Source: Chromera velia (lineage: Eukaryota > Sar > Chromeraceae). From it: 18,221 nt of DNA. Shown here in pieces: positions 1 to 8,908 of this stretch (its first letter is position 1; each line of letters opens with the position of its first letter). The stretch is from NCBI GenBank assembly GCA_018398765.1, contig JAHBMJ010000533.1:1-18221 (forward strand). Direction: 5' to 3'. The position numbers and the translations under genes are program-made. Below the pieces are notes generated by a model that was given only the letters and a program-made list of their open reading frames with translations, did not search any database and was not told the origin of the DNA.

Positions 1-164
1 GGTGCCTGCGGTGCCTGCTGCTGCTGGGCTTGTGCGAGTTGCTGGGTCAGTAGCTGCTGGGCCTGCTGGGCTGCAGCAAGATCTGCATCTCTCTGCTGCA
101 ACTGTGCCTGCAAGGCATCGATCTGTACCTGCAGGGCTGCTGGATCTGGAGGTCCGCCCGACAT
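1..164 (-). CDS. gag-like ORF of LTR retrotransposon, N-terminal fragment
   Basis: The ATG at 164-162 opens a frame without stops to the window edge (54 codons visible). It begins MSGGPPDPAALQ and continues with a Gln/Ala/Leu-rich stretch (about residues 10-50) with leucines at heptad-like spacing, that is, a probable coiled coil. A short Pro/Gly-rich start followed by a coiled coil is common at the N-terminus of retrotransposon gag proteins, which form the particle shell. The frame is open upstream to a stop near 267, so an earlier non-ATG entry or a splice acceptor (TTGCAG near 251) is formally possible. The position ~120 nt downstream of the primer binding site favours gag. No capsid or zinc-knuckle region is visible. 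Confidence 0.6.
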   Translation of the reverse strand, partial: MSGGPPDPAALQVQIDALQAQLQQRDADLAAAQQAQQLLTQQLAQAQQQQAPQA

Positions 165-283
165 CTGCTGCTCGGCTTCCTCCGCGTTTGCTGGAAGCGC
201 CGGGTTGAGGTATCTCCGGCCAGAGCGAGTGGCACCCGAAATGGCTGCAAGCAGACACCAATGAGGCCGTCAGAAAGAAACTG

Positions 284-294
284 CTCTGCTACCA
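284..294 (-). other. Primer binding site complementary to initiator tRNA-Met
   Basis: The minus strand reads TGGTAGCAGAG here, 3 nt inside the LTR end. Primer binding sites of many LTR elements begin TGGTA(T/G)CAGAG because they pair with the 3' end of initiator tRNA-Met (…CUCUGCUACCA in the metazoan form). Position and sequence agree. The host's own tRNA sequence was not available to confirm the exact pairing length. Confidence 0.75.
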
Positions 295-685
295 GTTTGT
301 TGAGCATACGTAGGGCTAGCGTATAGGACCACGACTTCTACTTACGTGTATCTACGCAAAGGTCTGTTCGTCTGGTCGTTTATCTTTCAACTCCTTCTAG
401 ATCGAGAGATTTCAGGTTGGCTACTCAGAACAGATACGATCGGTCAGTCAGATGGCATGCGTGCACGCGTTGTGCATATAATACGGTATTCATCTGTATC
501 GGTCCACTTAAATGCATGTCACCTCTGTATTTGCTGTGTCCGTCTTTCTGACGTCTGTTCAGTCTCTGTGTTATTCTGTTGTGTGTGAACTCACTTCTGT
601 GGTATTTCTTTTTCCATGTATTCATGCATGCATTGCAAACTGCATGAGCGCTCTGCATGTGCGCGCGGTGCTTATTGCCTGACAT

Positions 686-791
686 CGCCTTGCGCTTTCT
701 TTATCGCTCGGCGTGCGTGCATAAATTCTTTCTGGTCCCGCCTCGCGCTTTCTTTATCGCTCGGCGTGCACGTATGAATTCTTTCTGGTCC
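686..791. repeat. 53-bp tandem duplication inside the LTR
   Basis: Two adjacent copies (686-738 and 739-791) share the core GCTTTCTTTATCGCTCGGCG and the end ATTCTTTCTGGTCC, with a few substitutions around the GTGC/ACGT segment. Duplicated blocks in LTRs often carry promoter or enhancer elements; whether that holds here is unknown. Confidence 0.85.
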
Positions 792-793
792 CC

Positions 794-1081
794 AACATAT
801 AGCCTAGGCGTATCACAGTAAAAAAAAATAAAAAACAAATTCTCGCTTATCTTTTTTTTCTTTTTTTTGACGATGTTAGCTCACAAACGACTGTTGTTTA
901 AGTGTTGCATAATTGTTGTTTTGGTGTTGTTAGGTGTTACATAATTGTTGCTCAGGTATGTTTAGGTGTTGCGCAAAAGAAAAAAATAATTTAAGCAAAT
1001 TCTGGTTTTTTTATTTTTATTTTTTTTTGCTAGCTGTGATACGCCTAGCCTATAGCGTCAGCCTAGGCCTGAACATATAGC
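794..1081. repeat. Inverted-repeat segment flanked by 10-bp direct repeats (possible nested MITE)
   Basis: 798-818 and 1034-1054 are reverse complements at 20 of 21 positions (core CTAGGCGTATCACAG). Immediately internal to both arms are poly-A/poly-T tracts (about 819-838 and 1006-1028). The direct repeat AACATATAGC occurs at 794-803 and 1072-1081, flanking the structure. Terminal inverted repeats plus a flanking duplication, with no coding capacity, is what a non-autonomous DNA transposon looks like. However, the right arm is separated from its direct repeat by 17 extra bases, so the boundaries are not clean. A hairpin native to the LTR is the alternative. Confidence 0.45.
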
Positions 1082-1209
1082 AAGTAGTATTGGTTCAAAG
1101 TCAGTCCTAGAGTTGGTGCTTGTTACTAAATTATTGGTCAACTAGGGGCTAAGTCAGTAGTCATACTGTATAAATCAATATAGAATTCAACCTAATGTTC
1201 AACAATGAG

Positions 1210-3729
1210 TCTACAGTAAAATACACATGATTTTCAAGTACGGCTTTCTAACGCTCTGTGTATATATAAAAGAATTGCTGGAACGAATATACAGAGCCCG
1301 TCAAGACTATGAGCATCCTTTTAATAGCATCCTTCCAATTTTTCACCGGTGGTATCGTTCGTGACACCTCCTATTATTTCGTCAGATCCGTCCACATGAA
1401 GGTCAGTCAGTCGGTCAGAAAAACGAGTTATGTATCGATCGATCGACCAGGTTAAATTCTGAAAGGAAAAATGAGGCAAGGCCAATTAAGACGGCTGCTC
1501 GAATCGGAGAATTTCGACAAACACCATCAATTAATTCATCAGAACAGAAAATGAAATCAGCACCTGAAGCAACATTTTGTTCATCGCGTGTACACCGGCG
1601 AGGTTGGTTTCTTTCCACAAACGTACAGAAAAAGGAAAGGCAATCGGGGAATTTGCACGTCCCCTTTCTCTCAAACCGTCCAGCTGCATCACGGGAAGCA
1701 CCTCCTCCTTTCACCTGCGTTCCTCTCTTATTCCGTCTTTGCGTGCCAGACAGACGTACAAGCTGGAGTCTCCTCCTCCAATCCCTGTGGTCTTCTTGCC
1801 GGCACATTTTTTAGACAGAAGAAACTGAAATTCCGTCAGACTCGTTCTTCTTTTGCTTTTCCTTCTGTGCACTACAATGCATGCAAGCAGAATCACTTAG
1901 ATCGAGGCAGAAAATACGACCCATTTTCGACGTCTCACTCCCTGCGACTTTTGCAGGAAGATTTGGGAGAAAAAGTTGCACAGACTTACGTTCGCAAACA
2001 TTACATTAATTATCAAAAGAAGACAGAAAGACGGTCAAATGAATGAAGACAAAAAGGATCTCGATCTGCTTAAAAGGGGGGTAGTCGATTAAAATCCCAT
2101 CAGGAGGGAGGGAGCTGGGAGAAAAGAAGGGAGGGAGAAAGGTGGCGCCTGCCTGCTGTACGTTCTCTCCGCTTTTCTTCTTCATTCTTTCTTCCCTTCG
2201 CTTCTTCCCGAGAGAGACTCACTCCATCAACCAACCAATCAGCCGATAGATCAACCAATCTCTGCAACTATGATCGAGTGCCAGAGAGAGCGACAAAAAG
2301 AGACAGAGACAGAGAGACCAATCTCCCCCCCCCTCTTCTGCCGAATGAACCAACCGATCCATCCATCCATCCATCCATCAATCAAATCAGACAGAACTAG
2401 CTGCCTGCTCCCCCCTCCAAGCTCAGCTTGCCTTGCGTGATTCATGCTTCCGTCCTCACTTCCCGATCTCCCCCGATCATAGCTTAACAAGACGAGAATC
2501 GACGTGAGGCTTTCAAGGAAGCACGCAGTTCATGCAGGGGACAAGGTTGGAAGGAAAGGAGGGAACACACCCACCAGGATGGATTCAATTCCACGCAGTC
2601 TCCCCAAATTGCCTGAACGAAACGATAGTCTTCCTGTCTCGCAGACAGACAGACAAGGAAAGAAGGAAGAAATGAAGGAAGGAAAGAGAACCGAAGAATT
2701 GAAACAGACCAACACACGGATCCGGCCCACCTCAGCTGAGGCAGGCAAGAAGGGAGAAAGGAGGACTACGCATGGGTCACAGCTGCATGGGCTCTTCCTG
2801 ACATTTTCAATCAGGTGCGGTAAGGGAGGGCAGGTCGACACATTTGTTGATCATAAATTGAGACGGACGAAGGTACGTAGCGAGTGAGTGATGCAAGCCT
2901 ACGAAAGAGCATGTGCGAAACTGCATTGGCTACGCACGCACGCACGGATGCACGAAAGAAACACGCACACTGCAGACCCAGCTGGGGTTGGGTGGGGGGG
3001 GGCGGTGGAGTTACAAAATTGCCTTCTCACCCCTGCACGCGTATCCCTGCATGGGCCGAATGGAAGGGAATTGAGGAATATTTGTGTCGAAGGAGGTGCA
3101 TGAGGGGAAGTTACGTAAGAGAAGGGAAGTGAAGGGAGGGAAGGACAGTCTGGCTCCATCCACCTGTCCTCCTCCGCCAGGGACTTGCCAGCCCTGATTC
3201 CCTCCTTCCTTACAGCAATAAAATCTCTTTCGGTCATGCAGTGCATCGACCGTCGTTTCTGTTTTCTTTTTTCTTTGCCTTACGATGTTCATCCTTCCCT
3301 CCGACGTGCACGCCCTCTGCAGGGCAAAAGAGAGGGGTAGTAGGTCTTTGTTGATATGTGCGGAAGAGAAAGTGAACAGAAAGAGAGAACGAAGAAAGTG
3401 CACAAGTAAAGAAAGGGGGGGGAAAGGAAGGAAGGAGGAGGGGGTTGGGGCTCAGCAGGGTCACCAGCGGCCGACCGAAAACCGCCACCAGATTCGAGAG
3501 AGAAAGCTCGAACGAACATGGGGAGAGAAGGAGAGGAGAAGCACAAATGAGCAACGAGAAACGATCTCTCTCTCTCTCTCCATCCCCCTCTTCTCTTTTA
3601 TGCCCCCCCCGGCCACTCCGATCCTCTTTTGTTGATGTGGTAAAGCTCGTCAGTCAGTCAGTCAAATTAATTCGATGAATGCATGGATTGTACGAGTGTC
3701 TGTCTTCAATCGATTGTTTCAGAATGGCA
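1210..3729. other. Gene-free spacer with simple repeats
   Basis: Several open frames of 60-150 codons exist on both strands. They overlap each other, have low-complexity composition, and show no recognisable motif or phase-consistent splice pairs. Visible content: a TATATATAAA stretch near 1260; a CCAT tract (2356-2384); alternating purine-rich and pyrimidine-rich blocks, most marked from about 3340 to 3540 (GA-rich on plus); CT repeats (3564-3580); and CAGT repeats (3649-3664). The right end probably includes 3' untranslated sequence of the FMO gene. I cannot exclude a short exon or non-coding RNA. Confidence 0.5.
2356..2384. repeat. CCAT tetranucleotide microsatellite
   Basis: About six consecutive ATCC/CCAT units followed by the degenerate ATCAATCAAATC. 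It lies in the gene-free spacer. Confidence 0.85.
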
Positions 3730-3830
3730 CTAACAGACCCACCACCCAGGGTCATCACCAAGTAGCCCCGGGTTGGTCTGGTCTGATTTGGTCCTGATTG
3801 CCTCATTCACCATCATTTTCTGCATGAAGT
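3730..3830 (-). CDS. Candidate alternative terminal exon of the FMO gene
   Basis: Behind a pyrimidine-rich tract (TTTTCTCTTTTCCAGAG on minus) a short frame runs to TAG at 3732-3730. It encodes about 33 residues with ordinary, non-repetitive composition (DFMQKMMVNEAIRTK..., ending PGWWVC). A good donor (GCGG|GTGAGG) lies inside the last FMO exon at 4218/4217 and leaves one base; joining it to an acceptor after CCAGAG (exon from 3830) keeps the frame. This would replace the Gly-rich end of the FMO (terminating at 4135) with a different C-terminus. A TGCAG acceptor 12 nt further in is also present but does not match that donor's phase. Alternatives are chance, or the last exon of another transcript. 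Confidence 0.4.
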
Positions 3831-4134
3831 CTCTGGAAAAGAGAAAAGAGAAAATCAGAGGTACCACGTGCGTACACACCCTCGAATTGCACATCTCAAT
3901 TTCTTCGTCCCTCCATGCATCCATCCGCCTGACGAGAAGAAAATGAAACGAGACAATCAATCCCACCTCCGTCTCCCTATCCTTACATGACAACAACAAC
4001 AACAGAAAATTTCCCCCCCTCCCTTCAGACCATCCTCTCTCCTCATTCCTTCCCGTCTTCCTTCAGCATCTCCCCCAACTACACCCACTGACTGAGCCAA
4101 CCGATAGAACGTCCCTCCTTAATTCCCTCCAAGT

Positions 4135-6417
4135 TCAGCGAGCGATTGCAGTCGCCGCACCCGCACCTCCCCCTGTAGCCGCAATCACTCTCCCGTCTCC
4201 TCCTCTCCCCTCCTCACCCGCCTTCCCCTGCTCCTGCGTCTGTTTGCCACCTCCTCCATGGGCCTGCTGCATGCGGTCCAGCACTCTGTTGGGCCGGGGC
4301 CACCTTTCGGGCCACTGGACCTTGTAGTTGGACGATCTGTAGGTCCCGGGTTTGCCGCTCCGGAGATCATGACTGTCGTTGTACACCCGCTGCATCACCA
4401 ACAGATTCGGCAGCAGACGCAGAGACGATCCAGCCTCACCGCCTCCCACCACTTCGGCCGACAGAGGGGCGGGAGCGGACACAGCTGCGGCAGTGGGAGA
4501 GGCACTGAAAGGTTCGGGAGAGGAGGGGGGGCTGCGTGAGAGCACGGTTGAGTCCGTCTCTCCGTCTGCCCCGGCGAGGTTGGCCGCAGCCGCAGCGGCC
4601 CCTGACGCTGCGAGGGGCTCAGAGGCAGAACCAGGAGATGGAGGGGAGGAGACGGCAGCAGACTGCTGCACCGGGTCCTCTCTCCGCACTGCCCTCGAAA
4701 GCCACGCGGCGCCTCCCCTTCTCTGCCCTTGGGGTCCGCCGGCGGTTCCCTCTGCGCGCTCTTTCAGCTTTGCAGCGGCAGCAGAGGGCCCCCCTGCGGC
4801 TCTGACGTCTTCAACAAGAGAGCAGAAACGATTCGCGTCTCCAGAAGCAAACTCCAAAAGACACTGCAAACAGAAGAAACAGGGGAAAAGAAAAGGGAGG
4901 TCTGCGTGACTTATGACGAGACAGGAGAAAAGAGAAGCCAAATCGAAAAAAGGCCTGACCGAGACTTCAAAACTGTAAAGGGGGGAGGGGGGTGCGGATC
5001 ATACAGTGAAGGGGGCCGTTTTCCTGTTGGGAGTCGGGAGGAACTTTGGATTGTTGAGACCATGCAGGCGTCTTACAACCGCGACGCTGATCAGCCCGCT
5101 TGCTGACTCATTCACTCACTCACTCACTCATTCACTCACTTACTCCCATTCCCAAAAGGGTGCACAAAAGGCCAGGCCGGTTTTCCCAGCGGGATAGGCC
5201 TTTCGGTCCCCACACCCCATTGCACTAAAAAACCAACGAACCCAACCACCCCCAGACCCACCCACCTGATCGTAGAGGAACTGCTCCAGACTCATCTGAG
5301 GGGGGAACTCCGGGAAGACTTCAAGAAGCTGCATTATGGCAGAAGACGGCACATCAGTACATTCATTTTCACTCATGCATGCAGTGTGGTATGCCGTTTT
5401 TCACAGGAGAAGAAGGGGCGCTTGACGGATCTACTCTCGGCGCGATCGTCCAGTTGTTCCAAACACCCGACAACGGCACGCACGACCTGTCCATCTCCAT
5501 CTCTATGTCACAACCCATTTTCCTGCTTGAATATCTATCTGTCCTTCCTGTCTCGGCTGATTTCAAACCAGACTGACCGACAGGCTGAAGGACTAACCTG
5601 TCTGAGGACTTCAGGTCTCATCACAGAAGATCTCAGCGCTGCGGTTGCCTGCAGTCGAAAGAAAAAAACAAGAGAGAGAACAGTATGAAGCAACAAAAAA
5701 GAAAAAAGGGAAGCGGAAAAGCTTAGAATGACAGACTGTGGGATTTCGACGCCTTCCATTCTCGTATCAATCTCTTTGACTTCAGATGACTGCAACGAAC
5801 CGAAAGATCTAACTAGAGAATCTCACTATCTTTTCTGCCTGCGTGCTGGTCTGGCGGCAAAGCACGTCAGGAAAGACAGAAAGCAACAAAGGAAACAAGA
5901 AAGCAAGAAGAAGACAAAAGAATGAATTTCTCGACTGCATGCCCACCTGCGCAAAGAACATAGGGAAGGGGATGATGTTGAAGGGCAGGCCTATGAAGAA
6001 GAGCGAGTCGGGATGCTGTGCGTGCCAGAGATGCCCCGTGAGGCTCTCGAAGATGCTTCCCCCCGTCTCCTTGCCCTCCCAACGAGACTTGTGAGGGATC
6101 ACACGGTCCTCCCCTTCCACCCCCCTGCCCTCTGCCTGCTCCTTCTCTTGCTCGGCATCGAAAAACGGGTAGAAAAAGTAGTACCTGCATGCATGACAAA
6201 CAAACACCAACAGACCCATTGAAGGAAGGAAGCACCTATCAACAAACCAGAGAGAAGGACAAAAAGGGAAAAACACAAAACGAATTTCCCTTCTCGGCTC
6301 ATCAACTGATAGAACAGAAAGTGCTCTCGCTCGAATTCTGCTTCATCCAACATCGATCCAGAGACAAAGGACCAAGTTCCGTCTGCGCTGTGCTTCCTCC
6401 TCTCAAAAACTCAAAAC

Positions 6418-6448
<31 letters not shown>

Positions 6449-8194
6449 ACCCCCGAACTGCATCCCCCCAAAAGACCTCCACTACAACAAAGCCAGAGAG
6501 ACAAAGAGGGCACTCACCCAGTGGCCCAGATGACGCGGTCCACTTGGTGCACCACCTCTCTGTTCTCTGTGCCGTCCGGGGCCGTATACACAAACGTCGC
6601 GTTTCCTTCCTCGTCTACTTCCACCAGGTTACCTGCTTGGTGCACGTTTTCGGGGAGACCCGAGGGACGCTCCTTGCCTTGCGGGCCGAAACTCGGGTGA
6701 CTCCAGACAACCTTCTCGGCTGCTCGGGAGATCTCCCATGCAAGGTCTGTGCCACTCGCACGCGCACCCACCACCAACACACGCTCACCCTTGAAAACAT
6801 CGGGCTTGTCGTAGTCCTTCGAGTGCATGACTGGTCCGGTAAAGCGAAACTTTCCGGGGCCAAGGTCAGGGCAGTAGGGTTCGTTGTAGTGACCAGAAGC
6901 AACAACAACAACGTCGTAGATGTTCTCGGTGTCGCCATTGATCACCCATCCTCCTTCTGCCTTCCCTCCACTGCCAGCCTTTGCCTTCACCCGTCTGACC
7001 GACTGAGCAGGCGTGTTGAAGCGGATTTTCTGACCGAGCTGCTTCTTCTCGCAGAAGGTCTGCAGATACTTCAGTACTGCAGCATGAGGGGCAAAGGAAG
7101 GTGTGGTGTCCTCAAAATGGAACTCGTCAGGAAACTGCATGATCTCCTTTGGGATGTTCGTCCTGAGACTCCTGTACATGGGAGTGCTGTGGTCCCCTGC
7201 CTTCTCATGGTTCCACACACCTGCGGGGAGGGTCACACAGAAGGCAGAAGGGTTGGACGGACTTTTCTTCTTAGGTGGCAGTGGCAGTTGAGGACCCACA
7301 AGAGGGACAGGACAACAAAGAGAGAAGACCGAGAAGAAAGCTCGGAACGGGTGGGAGGGGACTTAAATTTCGAAAGAAGGAGCATACTTGAATGAGAGGA
7401 AAGGCGAAGAGAAGCGAGAAGGGAAAAGCGGTTCAGGAAAAGGCGTCAGAGAGAGCTGGACGGTGACTCTGTATTGCAAGCAGGCAGCTTCAACATGCAG
7501 CAGTGGACCTCCATAGGCGCCCTTGTTCGTCGACTGACCTCCAACTCTTCCGCTCTTCTCAAAGATGGTGACATCTGCTACTCCACTTTCGTCAAAGACG
7601 GCAGCTGAACAGAGTCCTGCAGCACCTGCACGTGACAAAGACGGCAGTGGAGAGAAAAAAGGAGACAAAAGTCAACCACTTCAGGACGTGAACTGTACCG
7701 TAGTGCTCCTTTCTCTGGGCCCATTCTTTCACGCACGAAATGTCTTTGGCAATCGGCTTTCCCTGCCTTCTTTCACCCCCATACCAAGCCGTCCTTCCTA
7801 TGTGGACACCTTCCCCTCGATCTAAGTGTCATACAGACCATATCTAGTGCATCTACGTACCAGCTCCTATGACGGCAACTTTCAGTTTCTGTCCTGATCG
7901 CACGGAGAGGAAATGACGAAGATCAGACTCCATACACATTCCAGGAAAGCCTCTGGACTGTCTGCTAAGCCTGGTGAGGAACTTTTCGGCTTGGGTACTG
8001 GAAGAAAGCGCTGTCGGCCTTTGGAGGTCCTGAGAGGTCCTGAGAGGGCGTAGCAGTTGGAAGCTTGTCGAAGGAAGCACAGAGCCGCAAATCGCGAGCA
8101 AGGCTGTGAGTGTCAGCTCAGAAAATCGCATACGTCGTCTCACACGAGATCGCTTTTGTGTCCATCCGGGGCTCAGAAGAGAGAGAAGGGACAT
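4135..8194 (-). CDS. Flavin-containing monooxygenase (FMO), 7 exons
   Basis: Exons on minus: 8194-7861, 7625-7539, 7220-6518, 6184-5947, 5648-5598, 5328-5266, 4863-4135. All junctions are GT-AG, phases agree, and the sum is 2205 nt (734 residues plus TGA). FMOs are FAD/NADPH enzymes that add oxygen to nitrogen or sulfur in small molecules. Visible motifs are GAGAAG (FAD, ~110-115), acidic E134 then GRVGGVW, the FMO signature FTGPVMHSKDY (267-277), GARASG (NADPH, 292-297), and ATGY (373-376) created across the exon 3/4 junction. Residues 1-110 form a presequence: from Met22 there is a hydrophobic stretch ending ...STSFQ, like a signal peptide followed by a plastid-type transit region. Exon 7 adds an Ala/Ser/Gly-rich tail of ~240 residues not typical of the family (usually 430-550 aa). 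Start: Met1 (8194) is the first ATG after an upstream in-frame stop; Met22 (8131) is equally plausible. Substrate is unknown. Confidence 0.88.
5107..5146. repeat. ACTC tetranucleotide microsatellite in FMO intron 6
   Basis: Tandem ACTC/ATTC units lie within the intron between the exons ending at 5266 and starting at 4863. Confidence 0.85.
6418..6448. repeat. CAGT tetranucleotide microsatellite in FMO intron 3
   Basis: About seven CAGT units with one CTGT interruption, located inside the intron between FMO exons 3 and 4. Confidence 0.85.
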
Positions 8195-8277
8195 GAAGGG
8201 ACCCTGCTGATGGCAATCGGCTGAAACTTCGGAGAAATTTTGCTGATTTGGTCAGTCTTTTGAGAGCGGATTGGACT

Positions 8278-8849
8278 TTAGTGCCCCACCAGCCGGTCGG
8301 AGCTCAGGAGCTGCTTGCGAGCGCCCCGGCCGGCCGGCATGCATGCAAAACTTTCCGGGATACGACATTTCGTGGGACGCGGACGCGGACCCGCGGCCCG
8401 GCCAACAACAATCCAAAATCTCGAAACTCGATCTTTGGCATCTTCACATCCGTCATCATCCACCTCAACAGAATACGTCCTTGAAGGCTGACCGGAAGAG
8501 TCAACAGCGAATTTTGTCAAAACCACTACAGATATATACTTCTGGGGAGTCGCTTGTGAGCTTGTTGGTGATCAGGTTTCCGTCCCGAAACAACACAACC
8601 TTGCGCATATCTTCAGCTACCTCTGTGCTCTTCTGTCTCCAGTCCGCGATCTTGACTGTCTGGATTTTCCGCACGCATTAGCCATGCGTGCACGGTTTCA
8701 TCGACAAGGGTGATATTCCCTTTTCGAGACTCCAGTTTGTTGAACGGAGAGAGGCCGAGGAAATACCCAAAAAAGTCGGAAACAAACAGAGACGCCTGAC
8801 AGTGTAGCTGACTTTGTGTGTGTCGACTGAACTGGAGGGAAACCATCAC
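8278..8849 (-). pseudogene. Broken reading frame with weak doublecortin-like segment (possible pseudogene or misassembled gene)
   Basis: Three minus-strand frames follow each other, each shifted by one: 8849 to ~8660, 8677-8504, and 8526-8278. Both transitions fall at runs of four A (GGAAAATCC and ACAAAATTC), so one extra base at each run would account for them. The middle frame has coding-like composition: TVKIADWRQKSTEVAEDMRK, then VVLFRDGNLIT, then PEVYICSG. The pattern 'R-K-[hydrophobic]-x-x-DG-x-x-[I/V] ... [Y/F]-[V/I]-x-x-G-x-x-[K/R]-F' resembles the C-terminal half of doublecortin (DCX) domains, which bind tubulin; an RNG-like start is not obvious. It sits 84 bp from the FMO start and 60 bp from the start of the divergent gene. 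It could be a decayed gene, a gene with sequencing errors, or chance. No splice solution was found. Confidence 0.3.
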
Positions 8850-8908
8850 GCTTCCCTTTCCCTCTGCATTGCTACCGAATTCGCATATTTCCTCATTTGT
8901 CTATCACG

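Larger units (their letters stand above)
1..1204 (-). mobile_element. LTR retrotransposon, 5' portion (LTR, primer binding site, start of gag-like ORF)
   Basis: Three parts occur in the right order and spacing on the minus strand: a ~907 bp LTR (1204 to 298), a 3-nt spacer AAC, and a primer binding site starting TGGTAGCAGAG (294-284). After ~120 nt of leader comes an ATG (164) opening a coiled-coil ORF that continues past the left edge. This is the layout of Ty1/copia and Ty3/gypsy elements. Reverse transcriptase, integrase and the second LTR would lie outside the window, so superfamily and intactness cannot be judged. The candidate target-site duplication on this side is the five bases after the LTR (1205-1209, ATGAG); its partner is not in the window. 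Confidence 0.75.
298..1204 (-). repeat. Long terminal repeat (5' LTR of the minus-strand element)
   Basis: On the plus strand the block starts TGTTGAGCAT (298) and ends ATGTTCAACA (1204). These are reverse complements with one mismatch in ten and give the canonical TG...CA ends. The primer binding site lies just outside the 298 end, which fixes the orientation: U3 is near 1204 and U5 near 298. Inside are a 53-bp tandem duplication (686-791), three imperfect ~30-bp repeats of a TTGTTG/GGTGTTRCATAATTG type (about 890-980), A/T-rich tracts, and an inverted-repeat segment (794-1081). The second LTR copy is not in this window, so the boundaries rest on the end motifs and the primer site. Confidence 0.7.

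Noticed and set aside
1415-2046. Overlapping frames on both strands (130 and 152 codons)
   Set aside because: No motif, no splice partners and mutually overlapping; composition is consistent with spacer sequence.
4379-4909. 176-codon plus-strand Ala/Pro-rich frame
   Set aside because: It is the complement of the low-complexity FMO exon 7; GC-rich low-complexity DNA is open in several frames.
6544-7395. 283-codon plus-strand open frame
   Set aside because: It is antisense to FMO exon 3, whose minus frame carries the conserved FMO motifs; the plus frame has no family signature.
7363-7538. Extension of FMO exon 2 into the frame reading QSTNKGAYGGPLLHVE
   Set aside because: Splicing at GGAG|GTCAGT joins to exon 3 to give GRVGGVW, the expected FMO sequence, in the correct phase; the extension would disrupt it.
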